NCBI GenBank assembly: GCA_036897485.1
Contig: JAYMTF010001995.1
Span: forward strand, 1-20,169
From: Pelargonium nanum
Taxonomy: Eukaryota > Streptophyta > Magnoliopsida > Geraniales > Geraniaceae
Reading direction: 5' to 3'
DNA: 20,169 nucleotides
Position 1 is the first letter of the stretch. The number at the start of each line of letters is the position of its first letter. The notes under the pieces were generated by a model, which was not told the DNA's origin, did not search any database, and worked only from the letters and a program-made list of their open reading frames with translations. Shown here in pieces: positions 9,353 through 18,010 of the stretch. Made by a program: the position numbers and the translations under genes.

Positions 9353-11443
9353 ATGGAGCTCAAACGATGCGTTTTTGTGGCGGCGCTAGGGCTGATCTTG
9401 GTGGCCAACGTGGCCGTCGCCGACGACTCCACGAAGCTTCTGGTGAAGACGGTGAAGGGGAAGAAGGTGTGCACGCGCGGCTGGGAGTGCAAGGACTGGT
9501 CGGAGCACTGCTGTAACGGGACTATATCGGACTACTTCCAGGTCTACCAGTTCGAGAACCTCTTCTCCAAGAGGAACACCCCTGTGGCTCACGCCGTCGG
9601 CTTCTGGGACTACCAGTCCTTCATCACCGCCTCCGCCATTTACCAGCCGCTCGGATTCGGCACCACCGGCAACAAGAGCACGCAGATGAAGGAGGTCGCG
9701 GCCTTCCTCGGCCACGTCGGTTGCAAAACCTCTTGTAAGCAATGATATCCTCTGATTTTGAATCTGGTTCTGTTTGGATCTTTGATTTTTGCTTGGTTTA
9801 AGAATTTATGTGGATAAAAATTGGAATCGGTAGCTATGAAAATTTATATGTTTAATTGGTAATTGAATTGCTATAGATGGTAGTTTAGGGTTAGGATCAG
9901 ATGCATTGTTGATTTTAGGTAATCTAATTTTGTAAACTGTGGTATGTTTTGGGTGTTGGTGTCCTTTTGTAAGGAGGAAACAGTTTTTGTTAAGTTTTGG
10001 GTTAGGTGATTTAGATTAGTTTCCTTACATAGATATTGGAAAAATTAGCTGTGTTTGATGTAGTTGACCTTTTTTTGTTGTGATCAAAGTGATGTTGGAG
10101 TGAATCCGTGATTGGGGTTCTCAGCATCTCACGGGTGCTCGGGGAATGAATTCGGAAATCAGGATTCAGGAAAAGTAGCTCTTTAGCACCTCACTTGCCC
10201 ATGTACTTGAACTTAGTGATAGTGATTAACTGATTTGTGGTTTATTATGCAGATGGCTTCAGATGGTTAGTGATTATTGATTTAGATTGTAATTTTGGTT
10301 AGGATCATAATTAGAAATATCTTACTGGGATTAAATAGCCGACTTGATTCATCATTCACTCATATTTTCCAAGTGAGAAGTCTTGTTATTGCCACTGGAA
10401 GATTATTTACTGCTTTTTTGTAACTATGGTGGGTTTTGGTTGATAATGCCCATTTGAAAAGAGGAAACAGTTTAAGTTTTGGGTTTGGGTTTGGCAATTC
10501 AGGTTGTGTTTCTTCCATATACTGGAAGAGTTGCCCCAATTGAGTGAAATGGTATTGGTAATGATCCGTGAAAGGAGTTATTCGCTGAGAGCGGATGTTC
10601 AGGAAATTAATTTGTAAATTTGGAGAAATAGCTCTTAGCACCATACCCACCAATGTATATGAACAAGTGGTAGTGATTATTGATTTATTGTGCTTATGGT
10701 TTCAGGTGGTTATGGAGTGGCCACTGGAGGTCCATTGGCCTGGGGTCTTTGTTACAACAGGGAAATGAGCCCCAGCGGATCATACTGTGACGAAAACTAC
10801 AAATACGACTATCCTTGCTCTCCTGGAGCTGAGTACTACGGCCGTGGTGCCTTGCCTTTGTACTGGTATGTACTTTGTTATGCTATATGGTAAAGAGTTA
10901 ATGCATAAATTTCCGTTTCTGACATTTGTTGCGCTGTGAAATAGTAAGCAATTGTTGATAGGTTATATTACTAACTTGCTTTTAAAGACAAGGCTAAGAA
11001 TGTTTCTGCTGTCATGTCATCATAGGAACTACAACTACGGAGCTTGTGGAGAAGCCTTGAAAGCGGACCTGTTGAACCATCCAGAATACATAGAGCAGAA
11101 TGCCACTCTTGCATTCCAGGCTGCAATATGGAGGTGGATGACGCCAATCAAGAAGGGACAGCCTACAGCCCATCAGATCATGGTCGGAGAATGGAAGCCC
11201 ACAAAGAACGACACAATGGCCAAGCGGATTCCTGGTTTTGGTAGCACAATGAACATCCTCTATGGGGAAAGTGTTTGCGGACAGGGTGATATCGATGCCA
11301 TGAACAACATCATCTCTCACTACCTATATTACCTTGATCTGATGGGTGTTGGTCGTGAAGACGCAGGGCCTCACGAGTTCTTGACTTGTGCTGAGCAGGC
11401 TGCTTTCAACCCAATCACTCCCGCAACTACTGCAACCTCTTAA
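9353..11443 (+). CDS. CTL1: Chitinase-like protein (GH19 family, CTL1/CTL2-POM1 type), 3 exons, 319 aa
   Basis: Exons 9353-9734, 10706-10865 and 11026-11443 join through GT-AG introns (phases 1 and 2) into 319 codons plus TAA, close to the length of plant CTL1/CTL2. Residues 1-23 form a signal peptide (hydrophobic core, VAVA before Asp24). The GH19 fold is recognisable by FGTTG, AWGLCY (139-144), YYGRGALPLYWNYNYG (to 186), AFQAAIWRWMTP and the Cys-rich end. The active-site HETT motif is replaced by CKTS: the general acid Glu is Lys125, while the second Glu (147) is kept. Such proteins are secreted to the apoplast, lack chitinase activity and in Arabidopsis support cellulose assembly. N-glycosylation sequons include N55, N107 and N206. 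The first ATG in frame with the signal peptide was taken as start. CTL1 and CTL2 cannot be separated here. Confidence 0.96.
9880..10712 (+). repeat. Diverged tandem duplication in CTL1 intron 1, including the splice acceptor
   Basis: Unit 1 (about 9880-10285) and unit 2 (about 10286-10712) match in order: GGTTAGGATCA; TTTTGTAA..TGTGGT/ATGGTGGG; GAGGAAACAG at 9974 and 10461; AAGTTTTGGGTT; GATCCGTGA/AATCCGTGA; GATTCAGGAAA/TGTTCAGGAAA; TAGCTCTTTAGCACC/TAGCTCTTAGCACC; AGTGATTA; and finally CAG+ATGGTTA at 10260-10269 and CAG+GTGGTTA at 10703-10712. Unit 2 ends at the real exon 2 acceptor; unit 1 ends in a decayed copy of it. Divergence with small indels shows the event is old. Confidence 0.8.
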
Positions 11444-11487
11444 GCTTTCTAAGAGGTTGTTGTTAAACCTCACAATTGGGAATCAGT

Positions 11488-11493
11488 AATAAA
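11488..11493 (+). other. Poly(A) signal of the CTL1-type gene
   Basis: AATAAA lies 45 bp after the TAA stop. T/G-rich sequence with TGTA follows at 11575-11660, as is usual for plant 3' ends. The exact cleavage site is unknown. Confidence 0.6.
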
Positions 11494-11499
11494 AGTGAG

Positions 11500-12252
11500 G
11501 TATGATAGATGTTAAAACAACATTTTCAGTTTTAGTCTGTGTGACAACTATATATGAGGGTGTGGAAAAATATAGTAGTGTGTAGATTTGAGATTCATTT
11601 TGTTTGTTGTATACTGTTATACAATGTATTGTGTAAGTTGATTTGTTATTTGAGCTTCAATTGCAGACTTGTAAAGTTAAATTTATTTTTATTCCCCTTT
11701 GCTCTGCTACTCAATGCTGCAAGCTTTCTCTACCATTAGTGTTGGCATCTAGATGGAAGAGATGGTTATGCATCAATGTATTGGACACCCTACAACATCA
11801 TAACACCAATTTTGGTAGCTTTTCAGTGAGTGAGATTTGAAATAGCATCAACTTAGTCTGGTCTGGGGATGTTTAATTTCCAAACTATATCCATGCTCCT
11901 GCCAAGCTCACAAGTACTTCAAGGGTTTGAGCTGGTTTGGTAAAGCTACTAGCTCCTTGAAGTCAATCACCCCTGCAACCAAGAAGGTGTTCCTGTAAAA
12001 ACTTGGGTCGACATGATTTTAGTTTATGTCAATCTTAATTTATGTCATCCTATAGAATGACCTAACTGAAACATAAGTCGTATGATTCGCATATCTATTA
12101 ACAAAACAAAAATTGATATTAGCAACATGCTCAACAAGATTCAAAATATCACCTAAATCAAAGGCACTGGTTTGTCCTCCCCTCGGTTTTCATGAATTCT
12201 ATTACTTAATGCGCATCAGAGTCCACTGCTAAAGAATTTCCAACAAGAAAAG
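11500..12252. other. Intergenic region after the CTL1-type gene, no gene seen
   Basis: It begins with the T-rich 3' UTR/downstream region. The short open frames at 11554-11840 show no known motif and lie in AT-rich sequence. From about 12005 to 12100 a stretch with GGGTCGACATGATTT, GTTTATGTCAATC and GACCTAACTGAAACATAAG resembles the degenerate GTCGAC-type repeats common in plant genomes, but I could not find its ends. Confidence 0.4.
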
Positions 12253-12478
12253 ACGAAATAAAACTTTTTTTTTTATAAGCAACAGGACAAGCAGGCCTAT
12301 ACGACCTGTGTTTCTCACCTCCTAGTGGAGGCGTCACCCTGTTAGTTGTTAGTTTTCCCCTTAAATCCATAAATCTCACCCTATACCGTCGGCAAGGAGG
12401 CTTGAACTTGAGACCTCAATGAAAATCCAAAGCACATCAACCGTTTGGCCCAACATGTCTTGGTACGAAACAAAACTT
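12253..12478 (-). mobile_element. SINE (tRNA-type), minus strand, with target-site duplication
   Basis: Read on the minus strand, the element starts near 12464, has a box A-like GGGCCAAACGGTTGATG (about 12437-12453) and, about 30 bp on, a box B-like AAGTTCAAGCC (12399-12409), then about 130 bp of body and an A10 tail (T10 at 12265-12274 on the + strand). The flanks ACGAAATAAAACTT (12253-12266) and ACGAAACAAAACTT (12465-12478) form a 14-bp target-site duplication with one mismatch. Internal pol III boxes, small size, A tail and flanking duplication define a tRNA-derived SINE mobilised by a LINE. No family name is assigned. Confidence 0.78.
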
Positions 12479-13266
12479 CAAACACAAAAAGACAAAATAA
12501 AACTTCCAACAAGGGAAAAGATATCATAATCTCCATTAACAGAGTAAAAACAAATTATAAGACTAATATAACTACTAAAATACGATTTAAAATAGAAAAA
12601 ACATGAAAAGAATCAATCCATTTGTAGTAAAAATACTTTACAAACTAGCCAATAGGGAAGACGAATATGATAATACAATGTCTGCAAGTAGACTGAATGA
12701 GATAACCAATAGTGATGATGAAACTCACGGAAGAACAAGACTAATAGGCTCGAATATGCTAAATCTATAATTATTCAATAAAAATAATACAAGCAAAAAC
12801 GATTGAATCGCCGCCGACCATAAGAGATCAATAATGGCTAAAAACAGAAACTTTTATTAAAAACTAGAGATAACTGCTAGCATTTTTAGAGAATATTTAA
12901 ATTATTTATTTGTAAATAAAAAGTAGTACTTGACAAAACCCTATGTATCCCTAGAGCCGACAATCTCGATCCAAATCTGCGGACATCCGAAATTCAATCC
13001 GAGAAAAATTCGATCAATTTCGTATCGAATCGGATCTCATGTTTCAATCCAAAATCCGAACTAAATTCGATATGATATGACATTACCCCATCCCCCAAGT
13101 TGAGTTATCCCTATTTTTCCTAGGTATTTTATAATGGATATCTAGATATCCTAAATAATAGAAGACAGAGAGGAGCTGAAGTTGATAAACCCCTAAGGCC
13201 CTAACTGGTCTCTGTCTCCGACTCTCCGCTCATCGGAACCCGCTAGCTCTGCTCCGACGAAGCAAA
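12479..13266 (+). promoter_or_regulatory. Upstream region and promoter of PRORP
   Basis: AT-rich, without a supported gene. From about 12955 to 13080 there are many short GATC/AATCCGA-type motifs (AATCTCGATCC, ATCGAATCGGATC, AATCCGAAC, AATTCGATATG), reminiscent of a degenerate MITE-like repeat. A 16-bp perfect palindrome lies at 13136-13151. AAACCCCTAAGGCCCTAA at 13187-13204 resembles, with one extra C, the telo-box (AAACCCTAA) seen in promoters of plant translation and RNA-processing genes. A CT-rich leader (13208-13245) precedes the ATG. Confidence 0.4.
13136..13151. repeat. 16-bp perfect palindrome upstream of PRORP
   Basis: GGATATCTAGATATCC is its own reverse complement and lies 116 bp before the PRORP start codon. 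It could be a dimeric protein site or a chance palindrome. Confidence 0.7.
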
Positions 13267-16200
13267 ATGCTGCTTCGCTGTAGAACAATGGCACCTATGT
13301 TGCCCAGAACTTCTCCTATGTTCCTCTTAATTCACCACAAGTCTCCCCCATCTTGCTCCCATCTCTTTCTCAACACTCTTCGCACATCCGCCGCCGCTCT
13401 CCCATCCACTTCCCGCTTGTCCGCCGGCTCTTTCCCCGGAATTCGCCGTTTCTCCGCTGGAGCACAGGCTGCTCGGTCGCCGCCGCCGCCGCCGCAGCCT
13501 ACACAGCCGAAGCGTTCCCTCAAGGCCAGGAGGAAGGCGGCGCGAGAATCACCCGAGGGGTTGCTGAAAAGCGCTATCGACCAGTGCTCAAAACACAGCG
13601 ACGTCGTGGAGGCCCTCCGGCTCTACGACGAGGCGAAGCTTAACGGAGTTCCGATCGACATTCGCCACTACAATCCGTTGCTCTACTTGTGCTCTTCCTC
13701 AACCGCAGACGCGGAGGCGGCGAAGAGAGGTTTTGCGATTTTCAACGAAATGGTTGCGTTAAAGGTTGCTCCTAACGAGGCGACTTTCACGAGCTTGGCG
13801 AGGCTGGCCGCTGCGTTGGAGGATCCGGAAATGGCGTTCGATTCGGTGAAGCAGATGAAGAGTTTTGGGATTGAGCCGAAACTGAGGTCGTACGGTCCGG
13901 CATTGTTCGGGTTTGGGAAGAAAGGGGAGGCGGAGAGGGCGTATGAGGTTGATGCCGACATGGCTGTGTCCGGAGTAGTGCCTGAAGAGCCTGAGCTTGC
14001 TGCTCTTCTCGAGGTCAGTGCTCGGGCCAATAGAGGGGACAAGGTGTATGAGATGCTGCACCGGCTGCGGACCACGGTGAGGCAGGTTTCGGAATACACA
14101 GCTGAGATAATTGATGGTTGGTTCAGGTCTGAGGGTTCTGCTAGAGTTGGGGAAGAGAATTGGGACGTGGAGAGAGTGAAGGAAGGGATGGCGAAGGGAG
14201 GAGGCGGGTGGCACGGGCAGGGATGGCTCGGAAAAGGGGAATGGAGGGTGGTGAGGACCCACATGGAGGAGACTGGAGTGTGTCCTTGTTGTGGGGAGAA
14301 ACTTGTTTGCATTGATATTGATCCTTTGGAAACCAAGAATTTTTATACCTCACTGGTTAAATTGGCTCGCAAAAGAGAGATAAATGATCAGTTTATTCGA
14401 TTTCAGGTACATCTCGATTTTTCAGTTTGATCCAATACATCTAGAGCTCTTATGCATACTCTGTGTTTGTCATGGAAACCATTGTTATAACTACTATTTT
14501 AGGAACTAGAAATGTGATTTTCTTTATTTTTTGTGAACCAAATTGAGATACATATCTTGATGAACAGAGGTTGTAGATTTTGTTGTGTTTGTTTTGGTTA
14601 CAGGCTGTAGTATATTTAGATTGTTGGGAATATAGTATCAAAAGAGAATTGTAAATGCAAAGGGGGACTTTATGTTATATGAAAAAAATGTATTTATTGA
14701 TCAGATGAATAGTGATCATTGGAAGCAAGTGGTTTGGCTAGGATAAAAAGTTGGACCATGTTGCGGATTAAAGAAAAAAGAAAAGAAAAAGAACATTGAA
14801 CCTTGTGGTTTCTCAGCTGTCTTGGAGAAACTGAATTCCCAAGCAGCTGTTATCTGTAATAATAATGTATGTTTCTGCATTCCGTGATTTGTTACATGTA
14901 TGATAGATGTTTAGGTTGTCATGATCCCTTTGCTTTTTTCTTCCGTGCTCAGTTTATGATTACATCTAAAATATAATGCTAACAGATGATACATACACTA
15001 TTAAGTTAAGCTTTTAGTTTTCTTTCACATGGTGTCGGAGATTTGTAGACCTACCCTTCGCAAGTTTGAATTGTGAGTGTGAGGTGAGACACAACCCTTA
15101 AAAATTCCAGCACAAGGCAAAAAAGACCTATGCATAGGCTACATGCAAAGCCATAATTGGCTTGCACTCGAGGGTGTGTGTATAATTATATAATTGGGCC
15201 TTCAAATTTTAGCTTAATCTTTTAATGAGTTGATCCTTCACAGATAGGACTGATGGAATATTTGATATTCATTTCAGTGAAATAAATTTGTTTATCTTAC
15301 GCATACATTATACATCTAAATTTTAGTTCCAATCATTAGAACAATATTTATTTCTTTTATTAATATCTGAATTATATTCATTATCTTGTAATGTTATTGT
15401 TGATTCATAATCCTAGACAATGGCCAATGGCCGATACTTGCTGCTTTTGATTGCTTCAGGCATATGGTACATAAATAAATTCTTTGTGACATCATGACTA
15501 ACATAGTGGTGAACTCATTCAGGATTGGCTTAAGCGTCATGGTCCATTTGATGCAGTTGTAGATGGGGCTAATGTGGGTCTTATCAATAATAGAAATATG
15601 AACTTTAACCAGGTAAGGATAATGACAATTAGCTTTTTAAGACCACATCTTTCAGGTTACTCAAAGCAAGAAGTATGGATGGGGTTCCTAATTAGTTGTT
15701 TTGATTACAGCTTAAACATGTTGTGAATAAATTGCGTGAAATGAGTCCATCAAAGAGATTGCCACTTATCCTTTTGCACAGAAGCCGGGTAAATATGGGT
15801 CCAGCTCGGGATGCTAATAACCAAAAGTTGTTAGAATATTGGAAGAGCTCAGGTGCTCTTTATGCTACTCCTCAGGGCTCAAATGATGATTGGTAAGTAT
15901 ACGTTTTCCAAGATGAAAATGCATTACTGCTTTTATAGGCAATTGCCACCGCGAAATGGGGATAGGAACAAACATGGTTATTGCACCACTTCTCTGCCAC
16001 TTCTCCCACACCCTTGATGAAATGCATTGCTTTTATATTTGCTAGCACAGTATTTGTTAATGTGTTTCAGCCTCAGTATGTGCTTTTTTATGTATCTCAA
16101 TCTCTATGAACCCAAACTCCTATCAGTCCTATGATTAGTAAAGCTTAATGGTTTGCTAACAAATGTTGTGTGTAATCTTGCTGTCATGTTTGATGTTCTT

Positions 16201-17772
16201 TTATAAAGTTTTGTTTCTTTCAGAAAGTACATTTTATCGTTACTTCACTGAGCTAGTTGGTACTTGGCAATCAACTTAAACATTATCCTTATACTGTAAA
16301 GGGCTTAAATATATTTTTGGTAGAATCATTTTGAATTTTCAGCTTCATTTCCCCAACTTTTATATCTCTTCACATTTAAATTAAGTATCCCAGGAGGGGC
16401 TTTTGTTACTTTAAAATTTCTTCAAATCCTACCTTTTGCACAGTTATTTATTGGCGGTCGGTATATAGTGCACTATGCTAAAAGATAGTAAATCGTTTTA
16501 TACAGGTACTGGTTATACGCGGCTGTTAGGTGCAAGTGTTTGCTGGTGACGAATGATGAGATGAGAGATCACTTGTTCGAATTGGTAGGGCGTAACTTTT
16601 TTTCAAGATGGAAGGAAAAACATCAGGTATACTATATCTTTTGACTTCCACATTTCCAATCTTTTTTAGGAGAGAACATTTAATTTGTGGCAACTGGTCA
16701 TCGACTATCTGAGTTGTTAGTTCATGCATAAAGTGCTTGCTGTTCAAAGCTATTAGTACATTTCTGTACTTAATAAGTTCTGGGAGAAGAAAGGGTAAGG
16801 AATAAGGATGGTCTTTTTACTGTTTGACTTCTGATTACAGCAATGTCTGTTGGATAGCCATTTTGTACTCTTATTTCTATTTTTTTTTTAAATTGATAAG
16901 TGATTGAATTATAGGGAGGGATGTTTGAACTTGAGATATTGCATTTTTTTCTAGAGGGTGATCAGTGATGTCAATGGTACTATTACTTCTTGATGTTCTG
17001 TTACTTTGTTCTGGTCAATATTGATAAAAGAGAGATTGTATGAGCATGCAGATCATCATGTTGAACACTCTTACCTGATAAAAGAAAGATTGTATGAGCA
17101 TGTAGATCATCATGTTGAACACACTTGCCTAATAGGATTCTTAGAAGATAATATATGAAATGGCGGAATAATGATTTTGCCTTTGTTGTCTTCCCTTTGA
17201 ATCACCATTTCCACTTCGAAGAAAAAAATCAATGGCACTAGTAGTTCACATGTTAAACCTTAATCTGAATTCTGAAGCAGTTGACAATATTTATTAGCTA
17301 TGTTCTCACTTCTCAACTTTCTTAGTAATTTCATCAGTTTGGGACATGGTTGTTCAGATTCTGAACTGAAAACTGCCTTTCTGCAAATAACTTTCAGGTT
17401 CGAATGTCATTCTCAAAGAAGGGACTTAAACTGCACATGCCTCCCCCTTATTCTAATGTTATTCAGGTAAGACGATTGGCTAATTGTTTGCATCGAAGTT
17501 TACCTTTAACTTTAAGATTGAATAAAGTTACTTTGCTGCTTTTTCTTACGTCTGGAGTTGATCACCGATGGTTATGAATGTTGGGCAATGTGAAAATGCA
17601 GGAGTCAGAATCTGGTAAGTGGCACATACCAACCATCATAGGTGATGATGTCGAGAGTCCAAGGCAATGGTTGTGTGCCACAAGAGTAATGGATAAATCA
17701 TCACATCAGGTCCTTGAATCCGACAAAAATCCTAGTACAGTGGAAAAGGAAATTCGCTCAAGGGGTGAGTGA
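13267..17772 (+). CDS. PRORP1: Proteinaceous RNase P (PRORP), 6 exons, 590 aa
   Basis: Exons 13267-14406, 15523-15612, 15711-15892, 16506-16626, 17398-17466 and 17602-17772 join through GT-AG introns into one 590-codon frame, near the length of Arabidopsis PRORP1-3. It is a protein-only RNase P that cleaves 5' leaders from pre-tRNA. Residues 1-93 have no acidic residue and many Arg/Ser, as in an organelle transit peptide. PPR repeats span about 95-290 and bind tRNA. Zinc ligands are C339, C342 (CPCC), H542 (KWHIP) and C559 (RQWLC). The NYN metallonuclease has all four metal-binding Asp: D394 (VDGANVG), D469 and D470 (SNDDW), D488 (VTNDEM). The first ATG was chosen; M8 and M11 are alternatives. 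An organellar, PRORP1-like role is inferred; a basic cluster at 82-93 leaves nuclear targeting open. Confidence 0.95.
13478..13496 (+). repeat. CCG microsatellite coding for polyproline in PRORP
   Basis: A (CGC/CCG)n run codes for Pro72-Pro76 (SPPPPPQP), between the transit-like region and the basic cluster before the PPR domain. Length variation here would change a flexible linker only. Confidence 0.75.
15001..15240 (+). repeat. Possible old repeat insertion in PRORP intron 1
   Basis: Two related phrases bracket the segment in direct orientation: TTAAGTTAAGCTTTTAG at 15001-15017 and TTTAGCTTAATCTTTTAATG at 15208-15227. Between them is GC-richer sequence (ATGGTGTCGGAG, CACTCGAGGGTGTGTG) unlike the rest of the intron. 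The phrases resemble motifs widespread in plant intergenic repeats. No target-site duplication was found, so the ends are uncertain. Confidence 0.35.
16881..16968 (-). mobile_element. Possible SINE remnant in PRORP intron 4
   Basis: A T run at about 16881-16890 is followed by GATAAGTGATTGAATTATAGGG and GGATGTTTGAACTTGAGAT at 16919-16937. The latter resembles the box B segment of the SINE at 12399-12413 (GGCTTGAACTTGAGA), in the same relation to a T run. This suggests a short minus-strand SINE relic, with box A lost or beyond recognition. Confidence 0.35.
17022..17129 (+). repeat. 54-bp tandem repeat (two copies) in PRORP intron 4
   Basis: Copy 1 (17022-17075) and copy 2 (17076-17129), both beginning TGATAAAAGA, match at all but four positions with no gap. 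It lies between exon 4 and exon 5 and does not touch splice sites. Confidence 0.93.
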
Positions 17773-18010
17773 GATTTTGCCTCTTTTTTGTGTTATCTAT
17801 CTAATTCCTTTTACATTAGAAAGTTATGGGAATTTGTTTAATTTTTCCTTAAGTTATGAGAGTGTAGGAAGTAATTGTACCGTTCATCGTTTTATAATAG
17901 CAAAACCTGCATTAAAAGATTGAAGAAATCCTTAGCAGCTTCTGCGTTTGAATTTCCACAAATGAAATTCCCATTAGCAAACTAGCATCGTAATACAAAC
18001 TTAAAAGCAT
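17773..18010. other. Convergent intergenic region between PRORP and the aldo-keto reductase
   Basis: Only 238 bp separate the two stop codons, so the 3' UTRs lie back to back and may overlap. No canonical AATAAA was found for either gene here; AT-rich signals of the looser plant type are likely. Confidence 0.5.

Noticed and set aside
9386..9742. 118-codon open frame on the minus strand
   Set aside because: It is antisense to CTL1 exon 1, is Val/Gly/Leu/Arg rich because of GC-rich codons on the other strand, and has no domain motif.
9353..11443. Active class I/II chitinase (defence) annotation
   Set aside because: The catalytic HETT motif is replaced by CKTS and the sequence follows the CTL1/CTL2 group; there is also no N-terminal chitin-binding hevein domain.
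11554..11840. Two overlapping short frames after CTL1
   Set aside because: They lie in AT-rich 3' flanking sequence with no motif or codon signal.
13683..14336. 217-codon open frame on the minus strand
   Set aside because: It is entirely antisense to PRORP exon 1; the PRORP frame has clear PPR and zinc motifs, this one is Ser/Pro-rich shadow sequence.
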